DNA from: Amycolatopsis orientalis DSM 43388
Lineage (GTDB): Bacteria > Actinomycetota > Actinomycetes > Mycobacteriales > Pseudonocardiaceae
Length of the DNA stretch: 38,772 bases
Direction of reading: 5' to 3'
Assembly: GCF_000411975.1 (NCBI RefSeq)
Contig: NZ_ASXG01000123.1
Coordinates: forward strand, 1 to 38,772
The notes under the pieces are model-generated. The model did not search any database. It was given only the letters and a program-made list of their open reading frames with translations, and had not been told where the DNA came from. Position numbers and translations under genes: made by a program. Below, in pieces: positions 24,586 through 32,261 of the stretch (the first letter of the stretch is position 1; each line of letters opens with the position of its first letter).

Positions 24586-24924
24586 GTGGACACGAATACG
24601 AGCCGAGCGCGCGTCGCGCTCACCGGGGCATTGCACGGCGTCGGCGCGTACCTGGTCAGTGCCCTGGTGCTGTGCGGACTCGCCCTCGCGCTGATGGCTG
24701 GGGCGAAGGGGCTGAACCCACCAGCCGTGCTCGGGCTCATCGTGCTCGTCTCATTCCTGCACTTCGGACTTTTCGCGCTGCCGGTCGCGGCCAGAATCGG
24801 CGCGCTGCTCGCCTCGCTGGCCCAGCCGAAACGAACAGCGCGCCGGGTGTGGCTTACCGTTTTCGTGCTGACGTTGCTGCTCCCGGTCGTTTTCGCCGCC
24901 GCGCCGGCTATGCGACTGGGGTAA
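24586..24924 (+). CDS. Small four-helix membrane protein of unknown function
   Basis: 112-aa integral membrane protein with segments AYLVSALVLCGLALALMAG, AVLGLIVLVSFLHFGLFALPVA, ARIGALLASLA and VWLTVFVLTLLLPVVFAAAP. I do not recognise the family. GTG 24586 is the first in-frame start; no good ribosome site is seen. The 3' end overlaps the convergent MFS gene by 17 bases (24908-24924), so transcripts from the two genes must collide or be complementary at their ends. Confidence 0.65.
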   Translation: MDTNTSRARVALTGALHGVGAYLVSALVLCGLALALMAGAKGLNPPAVLGLIVLVSFLHFGLFALPVAARIGALLASLAQPKRTARRVWLTVFVLTLLLPVVFAAAPAMRLG

Positions 24925-26152
24925 CCTCTTTCGCCCGTGCGAGCGCCGCTTCGATCTTCTTGTTGCTCGTCATGCTCATCGTCACCACCGTCATCGACAC
25001 GAGCACCCCGGCCGCCGCCACGTACGGCACCCGCACTCCGGCCGTCGCGGCGAGCCAGCCGCCCAGCGCGGCGCCCGCCGGTGCGGCGGAAGCCGCGACC
25101 AGGCGCGAGGCCGCGGCGACCCGGCCCATCAGCCGCCCAGGGACGATGACCTGGCGCAGCGAAGCGCCGAGCACCATGGTCGTCGCCATGGCGCAGCCGC
25201 AGAGCGCGAACATCGCCCCGGCGAACCACGGGTTCCGGGCCAGGCCGAACGCCAGTACCGCGCCGCCCTCGATCACCGCGGTGACGGTGAGCGCGGTGCC
25301 GGTGCCCAGCAGCTTCTCGAGCGGTCCGGCGAGCACCATCGCCCCCACCAGTCCTCCGGCGGCTTCGACGGCGAGCAGGAAGCCGTATTCGGCGGAGTCC
25401 AGTCCCAGCGCGTCCTTCGCGAACACCACCAGCACCGCCCCGAACGCACCGAACGCCAGGTTCCCGACCGCGGGCCGCAGCGCGAGGCCGAGCAGCAGCC
25501 GATCCTTGACTACGTAACCGAAACCTTCCTTCGAGTCCGCCCACACCGATCGGCCGGGCGCGCGCTCGGGCACCGGCGCCGGCGGCAGCGTCCGGATCAG
25601 CACCGCACTGGCCAGGTAGGTCAGCGCGTTCACCGCGAACGGCAGCGTTCTTCCCACGGTGAAAAGGAAACTCCCGACCGGCGGGCCGGCGAACTGTCCC
25701 GCGGCGGTCGACGCTCCGCGCAGGTAACCGTTGGCGCGGCGAAGCAAAGTCTGATCCCGCGCGAGCAAATCCGGCAGGTACGCCTGCGCGGCGGTGTCGA
25801 AGAACAGCGTGCCGGTGCCGAGCAGGAACGCCACTCCGAGCAGGACCGGAATGCTGAGCCAGCCCAACGCGCCCGCGGCCACCGTCAGCGCCAGCAGCAC
25901 CGCCCGCACCAGGTCCGCGATCCACATCGTGCGCCGCCGGTCCCAGCGGTCGACCAGTGCGCCGGCGAACAGCCCGGCCACCGGATACGGCGCGAGCACC
26001 GCCACCGTGACCAGGCTGACCACCAGCGGGTCGCTGTCCAGCAGCACCGCCAGCAACGGCAACGCCGCGGAATACGCGCCGTCGCCGAGAGAACTCACCG
26101 TCGCGGCGGTCCACAAGCGACTGAACGCGGGAGGCATCTTCGGCTTGGTCAT
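24908..26152 (-). CDS. MFS transporter (EntS-like, MFS_3 type)
   Basis: 414-aa membrane transporter with about 12 helices: LPLLAVLLDSDPLVVSLVTVAV at the start, motif A-like GALVDRWDRRRTMW between helices 2 and 3, and LRRANGYLRGASTAAGQFAGPPVG in helix 5 typical of the enterobactin-exporter/MFS_3 group. It probably exports a drug, siderophore or metabolite. The ATG at 26152 overlaps the stop of the ArsR-like gene by four bases, so regulator and transporter are cotranscribed and translationally coupled, a common self-regulated efflux arrangement. Confidence 0.9.
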   Translation of the reverse strand: MTKPKMPPAFSRLWTAATVSSLGDGAYSAALPLLAVLLDSDPLVVSLVTVAVLAPYPVAGLFAGALVDRWDRRRTMWIADLVRAVLLALTVAAGALGWLSIPVLLGVAFLLGTGTLFFDTAAQAYLPDLLARDQTLLRRANGYLRGASTAAGQFAGPPVGSFLFTVGRTLPFAVNALTYLASAVLIRTLPPAPVPERAPGRSVWADSKEGFGYVVKDRLLLGLALRPAVGNLAFGAFGAVLVVFAKDALGLDSAEYGFLLAVEAAGGLVGAMVLAGPLEKLLGTGTALTVTAVIEGGAVLAFGLARNPWFAGAMFALCGCAMATTMVLGASLRQVIVPGRLMGRVAAASRLVAASAAPAGAALGGWLAATAGVRVPYVAAAGVLVSMTVVTMSMTSNKKIEAALARAKEVTPVA

Positions 26153-26691
26153 CTGGCCGCCCCCGGCCCCGGACGGAAGAACGCGACCGCGACGGTGGCG
26201 GCCGCCTCGTCGGCGTCCCGCGCGTCCCGCATCTCGTCGAGCAGTCCGGCCAGCCGGCGTTCGAACTCCGCGAACCGCTCCGCGCTGATCCGCGTGTGCT
26301 GCATCCGGACGAACCGGGGCGAGCCCTCGGGCGCGGTCGCGAGGTCGTTGATCGCGTGCTGCATCAGCACGTCCCGCTGTCCCGCGGCCGGTTCGGGCAG
26401 CTCGATGCTTTTGCCTACGTGCGCGTAGTAGCGCTCCTGCACGCCGCGCACCTTGCGCGTGCTCACGACGTGCACGATTCCGGCGCGCTCCAGCACCCGC
26501 ATGTGGTAGCTGGAACTGCCTTTCGCGATCCCCAGCTGCTCGGCGACCTGCGTGATCGTCGCGGGCCCGTCGCGCAGCACCGCGAGCACGCGGTGCCGCA
26601 CGACGTTGCTCACGGCGCGCAGCTGGTCGGTCGTCTCTACGTGGACAGTGTCGTGCGGCGGGACGTAGCCCGCTTGATCGTCCCCAGTCAC
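26149..26691 (-). CDS. ArsR-like winged-helix transcriptional regulator
   Basis: 180-aa DNA-binding protein with one winged-helix domain, about residues 20-90: RAVSNVVRHRVLAVLRDGPATITQVAEQLGI, then the recognition helix KGSSSYHMRVLERAGIV and wing VVSTRKVRGVQERYY. The helical C-terminal part may bind a ligand or dimerise (HTH_20 type). No metal-binding CxC motif is seen, so arsenic sensing is unlikely. GTG 26691 is preferred over TTG 26706 because a nested palindrome covers 26694-26726 and includes that TTG. It is the first gene of an operon with the downstream MFS transporter, which it probably represses. Confidence 0.88.
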   Translation of the reverse strand: MTGDDQAGYVPPHDTVHVETTDQLRAVSNVVRHRVLAVLRDGPATITQVAEQLGIAKGSSSYHMRVLERAGIVHVVSTRKVRGVQERYYAHVGKSIELPEPAAGQRDVLMQHAINDLATAPEGSPRFVRMQHTRISAERFAEFERRLAGLLDEMRDARDADEAAATVAVAFFRPGPGAAR

Positions 26692-26693
26692 GG

Positions 26694-26726
26694 GGACAAT
26701 GGTCAACGACTCTTGACCGTTTGTCC
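26694..26726. promoter_or_regulatory. Nested palindromic operator of the ArsR-like/MFS operon
   Basis: GGACAA (26694-26699) and GGTCAA (26701-26706) mirror TTGACC (26713-26718) and TTGTCC (26721-26726): two concentric 6-bp inverted repeats around CGACTC. It ends three bases from the GTG start and overlaps the promoter region, an ideal position for repression. Confidence 0.6.
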
Positions 26727-26749
26727 AGTGCTTATTTCCCCGGCCGGGC

Positions 26750-26881
26750 TCAGCCGCCGAACAGGCTGACCACCTTCCGGATCAGCTCGACCACGCCGTA
26801 GCAGAACGGGGCGAGCACCCACAGCCACGCGATCACCAGCAGAACGGTCCGGCCGCCGGAGCGGCCCTCGGCACTCGTCAT
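26750..26881 (-). CDS. Small single-helix partner of the OFA transporter
   Basis: 43-aa protein: a polar start (TSAEGRSGGR), one membrane helix (TVLLVIAWLWVLAPFCYGVVEL) and a short basic/hydrophobic tail. Its ATG at 26881 shares one base with the TGA stop of the OFA transporter gene, the same coupling seen for subunits of one complex. I recall small one-helix proteins annotated as MFS transporter small subunits beside OFA transporters, but cannot check that here. A role in assembly or stability of the transporter is inference. Confidence 0.75.
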   Translation of the reverse strand: MTSAEGRSGGRTVLLVIAWLWVLAPFCYGVVELIRKVVSLFGG

Positions 26882-28233
26882 CACGCCTCGCTCCCCACCG
26901 CGCCGCGCTCGGCCGGTTCGTGGAATTTCTCCTTCACCGGGCGCACGCATTCGTTCGCGATGAACCCAACCACCAGCAGGCCGATCATGATCCAGAACGA
27001 CAGCTGGTACAGGTCCGGCCCGGTCTTGCCGGCGGCCTTCTGGCTGTCCGCGATGCCGTCCACGATCAGCGGCCCGAGCACGCCCGCCGCCGACCACGCG
27101 GTCAGCAGCCTGCCGTGGATCGCGCCGACCTGGTAGGTGCCGAACAGGTCCTTGAGGTACGCCGGGAGCGTCGAGAACCCGCCGCCGTAGAAGGAGAGAA
27201 TCAGCATCGCGCACAGCACGAACACGAGCTTCGACGCGTTCGTGGTCAACGCGATCACGAGGTACAGCAGCGCGCCGACGCCGAGGTAGAACCGGTAGAT
27301 GTTCTTGCGCCCCACCAGATCCGAGGCGGAGGACCAGACGAACCGGCCCAGCATGTTGGTCAGAGAGAGCAGCGCGACGAACCCGGCGGCGGCCGCCGCG
27401 CCGACCGGGGCGGAGGTGCCCTTGAAGAAGTCGGTGATCATCGGCGCGGCCTTCTCCAGGATGCCGATGCCCGCGGTCACGTTGAGGCACAGGACAATCC
27501 ACAGGCACCAGAACTGCGGCGTCTTCAGCGCGTTCGCCGCCGAGACGTTCGCGGCGGAGATCATCGGCTTCGCCGCGGCCTGCTTCACCTCGCCCGCCGG
27601 ACGCCAGTCGTCGGCCGGGACGCGCACGATCAGGACGCCCATCGTCATGAACACCGCGTACACGATGCCGTGGACCAGGAACGCGGTCGCGATGTCGCCG
27701 GCGGCGGGCGAGGAGCCGAGCATCGCCGACGACCACGGAGACGCGATCAGCGCGCCGCCGCCGAAGCCCATGATCGCGATCCCGGTGGCCATGCCCGGCC
27801 GGTCCGGGAACCATTTGATCAGCGTCGACACCGGCGAGATGTAGCCGATGCCGAGCCCGATCCCGCCGACCCCGCCGTAGCCGACGACCACGAGCCAGAA
27901 CTGCCCGGTCGCGACGCCGAGCGCGGCGAGCAGGAAGCCGGCGGAGAAGCAGACCGTGGCGACGGTCATCGCCCAGCGCGGCCCGTTCTTCTCCACCAGC
28001 GTGCCGCCGAACGCGGCGGACAGCCCCAGCATCACGATGCCGAGCTGGAACGGCAGCCCGGATTGCGTGCCGGACAGTCCCAGGGTCTTCTCCAGCGGCG
28101 TCTTGAAGACGCTCCACGCGTAGGCTTGGCCGATCGACAGGTGGATGGACAGCGCGGCGGGCGGCACGAGCCAGCGGGTCCAGCCGGGTGGTGCGACGAT
28201 GCGGGAACGGGCAAGGAAGCCGGGGACAGCCAT
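26881..28233 (-). CDS. OFA family MFS transporter (oxalate/formate antiporter type)
   Basis: 450-aa membrane transporter with 12 predicted helices. OFA hallmarks: WLVPPAALSIHLSIGQAYAWSVFKTPLE in helix 1, GLGIGYISPVSTLIKWFPDRPGMATGIAIMGFGGGA across helices 4-5, and MLGRFVWSSASDLVGRKN in the second half. OxlT, the type member, exchanges oxalate and formate; actinobacterial members may carry other carboxylates. ATG 28233 with GGGAGGAGA close upstream. It forms an operon with the 43-aa protein downstream and is divergent from fdhD across 143 bases, which supports a link to formate or oxalate metabolism. Confidence 0.9.
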   Translation of the reverse strand: MAVPGFLARSRIVAPPGWTRWLVPPAALSIHLSIGQAYAWSVFKTPLEKTLGLSGTQSGLPFQLGIVMLGLSAAFGGTLVEKNGPRWAMTVATVCFSAGFLLAALGVATGQFWLVVVGYGGVGGIGLGIGYISPVSTLIKWFPDRPGMATGIAIMGFGGGALIASPWSSAMLGSSPAAGDIATAFLVHGIVYAVFMTMGVLIVRVPADDWRPAGEVKQAAAKPMISAANVSAANALKTPQFWCLWIVLCLNVTAGIGILEKAAPMITDFFKGTSAPVGAAAAAGFVALLSLTNMLGRFVWSSASDLVGRKNIYRFYLGVGALLYLVIALTTNASKLVFVLCAMLILSFYGGGFSTLPAYLKDLFGTYQVGAIHGRLLTAWSAAGVLGPLIVDGIADSQKAAGKTGPDLYQLSFWIMIGLLVVGFIANECVRPVKEKFHEPAERGAVGSEA

Positions 28234-28312
28234 CGGCGGTCTCCTCCCAACAGTGACGAGGTGCTGGGAATGGTTTACCAGATCCTCGGCGTTGCGCCGG
28301 ATGACTGTCGAA

Positions 28313-28339
28313 TGTCTTGTCGATGACCACAACAAGACA
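28313..28339. promoter_or_regulatory. Inverted repeat between the OFA transporter gene and fdhD
   Basis: TGTCTTGT (28313-28320) and ACAAGACA (28332-28339) form a perfect 8-bp inverted repeat with an 11-base spacer, roughly midway between the divergent starts at 28233 and 28377. It could be an operator shared by both genes; the binding protein is unknown. Confidence 0.45.
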
Positions 28340-28376
28340 CCGCTGAAGACGACAATCAGGACGAGTGGAGCGAGCG

Positions 28377-29201
28377 ATGGGCAGAGTGACGGTGCGGCGG
28401 CCGGTACGGCGGATCTCCGCGGCCGGCGAACGGCGCCGGCCCGACTCCCTGGCCGCCGAGGAGCCGCTGGAGCTGCGGGTCGGCGGCAAAGCGCTGGCCG
28501 TGACCATGCGCACGCCCGGCCACGACGTCGAACTCGCGCACGGCTTCCTGCTTTCCGAAGGCGTGCTGGGGTCGAGGGAGGACGTGGCCGTCGCGCGCTA
28601 CTGCGACGGCGTCGACGACCAAGGCCGCAACACCTACAACGTGCTCGACATCGCGCTCGCCGAGGGCGTCGCCCCGCCGGACACCGGCGTCGAGCGGAAC
28701 TTCTACACCACCTCCTCCTGCGGCGTCTGCGGCAAGGCCGCCCTCGACGCGGTGAAGCTGCGCAGCCGGTTCTCCCCCGCCGCGTCCGAGTTCACCGTGA
28801 AGACCGACGTTCTCTCGCAGCTGCCGGACCGGTTGCGGGAGAAGCAAAAAGTGTTCTCGTCCACCGGCGGCCTGCACGCCGCCGGACTGTTCACTTCGGA
28901 CGGTCAGCTCGTCGTCGTCCGCGAGGACGTCGGACGGCACAACGCGGTCGACAAGGTGCTCGGCTGGGCTTTGCAGGCGGGCCGGATCCCCGCGCCCGAT
29001 CTGGGGCTGCTGGTCTCCGGCCGCGCCTCGTTCGAACTCGTGCAAAAGGCCGCGATGGCCGGCATCGGACTGCTCGCCGCGGTGTCCGCGCCGTCGTCGC
29101 TCGCGGTGGAGCTGGCCGAGGAGAACGGCATGACGCTGATCGGATTCCTGCGCGGCGACAGCATGAATCTCTACACCGGCGACCAGCGCCTGCTCACCTG
29201 A
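28377..29201 (+). CDS. fdhD: Formate dehydrogenase accessory sulfurtransferase FdhD
   Basis: 274-aa cytoplasmic protein that passes sulfur from a cysteine desulfurase to the molybdenum cofactor of formate dehydrogenase-type enzymes. The sulfur-carrying loop TSSCGVCG has Cys115 and Cys118. Other conserved blocks are TPGHDVELAHGFLLSEG, TGGLHAAGLF, EDVGRHNAVDKVLGWAL and SGRASFELVQKA. Full length for the family. ATG 28377 with GGAG 6 bases upstream is favoured over GTG 28365. The only molybdopterin enzyme in this window is the FdhF/YdeP protein at 18688, the likely client. The stop abuts the stop of the next gene with no gap. Confidence 0.96.
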   Translation: MGRVTVRRPVRRISAAGERRRPDSLAAEEPLELRVGGKALAVTMRTPGHDVELAHGFLLSEGVLGSREDVAVARYCDGVDDQGRNTYNVLDIALAEGVAPPDTGVERNFYTTSSCGVCGKAALDAVKLRSRFSPAASEFTVKTDVLSQLPDRLREKQKVFSSTGGLHAAGLFTSDGQLVVVREDVGRHNAVDKVLGWALQAGRIPAPDLGLLVSGRASFELVQKAAMAGIGLLAAVSAPSSLAVELAEENGMTLIGFLRGDSMNLYTGDQRLLT

Positions 29202-30515
29202 TCACGCTCCGGCGGGCACCCAGTTGCCGTGGAAGCCGTGCGGGACCCGGTCCGGCAGGTGCACCGCGGCGACGGTGTCCAGGGTGCCCGCGTCGAGCAG
29301 GACCAGATCGCTGCGCCCCTCGGCCGCGTCGTAGACATAGCCCATCAGCACGCCCTCGTCCTCGCCCGCGTCCGCACTGGACGGAACGAACACGAACTCG
29401 CCCGGCTCGCGCCCGGGACCGAACCGGTGCGCGTCCACCGAACCGTTGCGCAGGTCGTGTTTGTACACCGCGCCGACACTGCGCGACCGGTCGTCGAGCG
29501 CTGTCGCGTAGCCGTACCGGTGCGGCAGCCCGACCAAGCGCTCGTCCACCCGGGGGAATTCCTGGCCGTGCTCGTCGATCCGGTCTTCGACGACCTTCCC
29601 GAGCGTGAGGTCCACCGTCCACCGGTCGAGCGTCGGCTCGCCTTCGGCCGGGCCGTGCAGCGCGCGGTCGAACATCTTCGGGTGCCGGACCACGTCGAGC
29701 ACGATCCGGTCGTCCTCGTCGTAGGCGTTGAGCGGATGGAAGACGTAGCACTGGCCGACGTCGAACCAGCGGACGTCGTTGTTGTCCCCCTCGCGCGGCA
29801 TCACGCCGACGCGCGCCGGGTAGTCCGGATTCCACCGGTACGGCAAGGAACTCACGCCGCGGCCGGTGCGTGCGGTCAGCGGGTCGGGCGCGTCGAGGCG
29901 CACCGGGGCCTGGTCCGGATCGAAGGTGACCGGCAGGTCGTAGAACACGACATAGCGTTCGGTGAGCGAGAAATCGTGCATCATCGGCGCGCCGGTGACC
30001 TCGACGTCGACCGTGCGCCGCGCGCGGCCGTCGATGCCGACCACTGAGTACTGGACCCGGTTCCCGAGTCCGAATCGGTACGACACGGCGTGCAGTTCGC
30101 CGGTCCGCGGATCGCGCTTCGGGTGTGCGGTGTACCCGGAGAGGGTGCCGCCGAAGTCGCAGACGCCCAGGGTGTCCAGCTCCTCGCTGAGCTCCCATTG
30201 CGGCAGGCCGCCCTCGACCAGCGCGATCGTGCGCCCGGCGTGCCCGATGACGTTGGTGTTGGCCCCGCTCTCGTCGGCGCCGACCCGGCGGCTGCGGTAC
30301 CACTCGGCCCGGCCGTCGCGCAGCCGTACCCCGTGCACCATGCCGCGGCCGAGGAACCAGTGATGCGTTTCCGGGTCCGGATCGGCCGGGTTCGGCCCGT
30401 TCCGCAGGTAGCGGCCGTCGAGGTAATCGGGCAGCTGCCCGGTCACGGTCAGCCGGGTGCTCGTGTATTCGCGCTCGATCGGCGCGAAGTTGCCTTCCAG
30501 GAAGGGATTTTCCAT
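29202..30515 (-). CDS. Carotenoid oxygenase (carotenoid cleavage dioxygenase family)
   Basis: 437-aa non-heme iron enzyme that cleaves double bonds in carotenoids, apocarotenals or stilbenes. Four histidines expected to bind iron are in place: H131 (TAHPK), H180 (MMHDFS), H260 (VFHPLNA) and H429 (GFHGNW). The N-terminal LPDYLDGRYLRNGPNP and HWFLGRGMVHGV blocks are also typical. Length is normal. ATG 30515 with GGAG 6 bases upstream. No carotenoid synthesis genes are nearby, so the substrate may be taken up or made elsewhere. It is divergent from a TetR regulator across tandem palindromes and is probably repressed by it. Confidence 0.93.
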   Translation of the reverse strand: MENPFLEGNFAPIEREYTSTRLTVTGQLPDYLDGRYLRNGPNPADPDPETHHWFLGRGMVHGVRLRDGRAEWYRSRRVGADESGANTNVIGHAGRTIALVEGGLPQWELSEELDTLGVCDFGGTLSGYTAHPKRDPRTGELHAVSYRFGLGNRVQYSVVGIDGRARRTVDVEVTGAPMMHDFSLTERYVVFYDLPVTFDPDQAPVRLDAPDPLTARTGRGVSSLPYRWNPDYPARVGVMPREGDNNDVRWFDVGQCYVFHPLNAYDEDDRIVLDVVRHPKMFDRALHGPAEGEPTLDRWTVDLTLGKVVEDRIDEHGQEFPRVDERLVGLPHRYGYATALDDRSRSVGAVYKHDLRNGSVDAHRFGPGREPGEFVFVPSSADAGEDEGVLMGYVYDAAEGRSDLVLLDAGTLDTVAAVHLPDRVPHGFHGNWVPAGA

Positions 30516-30527
30516 GACCCGCTCCGT

Positions 30528-30567
30528 CCATAACGTGGTTATGGCAACCGGTATAACAGGGTTATGG
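30528..30567. promoter_or_regulatory. Tandem TetR-type operators between carotenoid oxygenase and tetR-like gene
   Basis: Site 1 is CCATAAC-GTG-GTTATGG (30528-30544), a perfect 7-bp palindrome with 3-base centre. Site 2 is GTATAAC-AGG-GTTATGG (30551-30567), palindromic over ATAAC/GTTAT. They are 23 bases apart, about two helix turns. GATACT (30568-30573) is a likely -10, 7 bases before the TetR ATG. Confidence 0.65.
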
Positions 30568-30580
30568 GATACTGGCAAGC

Positions 30581-31231
30581 ATGAGCGAGCGGAGCCGGGG
30601 CGCACACACTCGAACGCACCTGGTCGAGGCGGCGATCCGATTGCTCGCCGACGGCGGCCCGGAAGCACTGCAGGCCCGCAAGCTGGCGGCCGAGATCGGC
30701 GCGTCCACAATGGCCGTGTACACGCACTTCGGCGGGATGGCCGCGCTCCTGGATGCCGTTGCGCGGGAAGGGTTTCGACGGCTCATCGCGAACATGGCGA
30801 CGGTCGGGCAAACCGATGATCCGGTCGCCGATCTGTATCAGCTGGCGCTGGCCTACCGCCGCACCGCCGTGGAGCATCCGGAACTGTTCACGCTCATGTT
30901 CCGCGAGGCGGGGGCGCACGGACAGCCGGTGGGCGACCTGATGAAAAACCGCCAGGACGGCGAGGCCGCGGCGTCGTTCCGGGGCATGGTCGCCGCCGTC
31001 GGACGCACAATCGAGGCCGGACGGCTTCAGGGCGACCCGCTCGCCGTCGCCGCACAGGTGTGGAGCGCGGTGCACGGTTACGTCACGCTCGAACTGCTGG
31101 GCCACTTCGGCCGGGGCGACCGCGGGGTGACCGAGGTGCTCCGGCCGCTCTGCGTGACGCTGATCGTCGGGCTCGGAGACCGGCCCGCCGCCGCCCGGGC
31201 GTCCGTGGGGCTGGTCACAACAACCGAGTGA
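30581..31231 (+). CDS. TetR/AcrR family transcriptional regulator
   Basis: 216-aa repressor. The N-terminal helix-turn-helix (about residues 10-55) reads THLVEAAIRLLADGGPEALQARKLAAEIGAS, with recognition helix TMAVYTHFGGMAALLDAVA. The C-terminal ligand domain matches the TetR_C WHG type (AYRRTAVEHPELFTLMF, AAQVWSAVHGYVTLEL). It is divergent from the carotenoid oxygenase gene; two tandem palindromes between them are its probable binding sites. Its ligand may be a carotenoid cleavage product, which is inference. The ATG has no Shine-Dalgarno and lies 7 bases after a GATACT box, so it is probably leaderless. Confidence 0.93.
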   Translation: MSERSRGAHTRTHLVEAAIRLLADGGPEALQARKLAAEIGASTMAVYTHFGGMAALLDAVAREGFRRLIANMATVGQTDDPVADLYQLALAYRRTAVEHPELFTLMFREAGAHGQPVGDLMKNRQDGEAAASFRGMVAAVGRTIEAGRLQGDPLAVAAQVWSAVHGYVTLELLGHFGRGDRGVTEVLRPLCVTLIVGLGDRPAAARASVGLVTTTE

Positions 31232-31297
31232 AGATCTTCAGAAGGCAACGTTTCGTCCCTTGCTCACGTCTTACGCTATATGGGTGAGGGGGATCGG

Positions 31298-32209
31298 GTG
31301 AACGAGGAGACCGAGGGCCGAAGGCGGGTGAGCCGCCGGTCCATGCTGATCGCGGGCGCTTCGGGCCTCGGCATCGCCGGGCTCGCGGTGGGGAGCGCGA
31401 CCGGCGTGGTGCCGTTCAACCAGGCGATGCAGCGGGCGCTGGGCGTCACGTCGTCGACGCCGGTCACGCAGCTCGGCAGCATGCGGGTCGAACGCGTCTA
31501 CTCGCACGCCCGCGGCCGGGAAGTGGACCTCGTTTTCCTCTTGCCCAGCAAGAAGCCCCCGGCGGGCCTGCCGATGTCGCTGATGCTGCACGGCCTGCAC
31601 GGTTCCGCGCGCTCCGCCGCACCGAGCGGCCTGCTGAAGCAGCTGGGCAGCGACGTCGCACGCAAATCGGTGCCGGCGTACGGCTTCGTCGCGGTCGACG
31701 GCGGCGACAACTACTGGCACCAGGTCCGCCCCGGCGACGACCCGATGGCGATGCTGCTGGAAGAGATCCCGCAGTGGCTGCGCGCCCGCGGTTTCGGCGG
31801 CACGGACGGCCTCCCGTTCGCGTGCGCCGGAGTGTCGATGGGCGGCTTCGGAGCGCTGCTGTACGCCCGCCGCCGAGCCGAACGCCGCCAGCCGCCCGCC
31901 GCGGTCGCCGCGATCGCCCCGGCACTGATCACGTCGTGGCCGGAAATGGCGAAACGCCGCATTTTCACCGGGATGACCGACTGGACTTCCTTGGATCCGC
32001 TGCGCCACCCATCCGCTTTGCAGGGAATTCCGACCGCGGTTTACTGCGGCACGGAAGATCCCTTCATCACCGGGGTGCGCCGGTATATCGCGGAAACGCA
32101 CCCGGCGATCGGATACACGGCGCACGGGAAACACAGCGACACGTTTTTCCGGACGACGGTGCCCAGCATGGTCGGGTTCTTGGGGAAGCATTTGCGGCAG
32201 AAGGTGTGA
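31298..32209 (+). CDS. Tat-exported alpha/beta hydrolase (esterase D-like)
   Basis: 303-aa exported hydrolase. The twin-arginine signal is GRRRVSRRSMLIAGASG followed by a hydrophobic stretch. The hydrolase fold has an oxyanion block MLHGLHGSARS, nucleophile elbow GVSMGGFGALL (GxSxG), an acid in YCGTEDPF and the catalytic His in GKHSDTFF, as in esterase D/antigen 85-type proteins. The substrate is unknown; mycolyl or acetyl esters are possible. GTG 31298 is chosen for the GAGGGGG 7 bases upstream; ATG 31280 in the same frame would add six residues. It begins 66 bases after the TetR gene in the same direction. Confidence 0.88.
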   Translation: MNEETEGRRRVSRRSMLIAGASGLGIAGLAVGSATGVVPFNQAMQRALGVTSSTPVTQLGSMRVERVYSHARGREVDLVFLLPSKKPPAGLPMSLMLHGLHGSARSAAPSGLLKQLGSDVARKSVPAYGFVAVDGGDNYWHQVRPGDDPMAMLLEEIPQWLRARGFGGTDGLPFACAGVSMGGFGALLYARRRAERRQPPAAVAAIAPALITSWPEMAKRRIFTGMTDWTSLDPLRHPSALQGIPTAVYCGTEDPFITGVRRYIAETHPAIGYTAHGKHSDTFFRTTVPSMVGFLGKHLRQKV

Positions 32210-32261
32210 GCCTGCTTCGCCGGAGGTCAACCTTGAGATCCCCGTTCGTCGATTTCGCGTG

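Noticed and set aside
26149..26691. Arsenic or metal resistance operon
   Set aside because: The ArsR-like regulator lacks a metal-binding Cys pair and its partner is a general MFS exporter, with no arsenate reductase or arsenite pump.
29202..31231. Carotenoid or secondary-metabolite gene cluster
   Set aside because: Apart from one oxygenase and its regulator there are no crt genes, polyketide, peptide or terpene synthases in the window.
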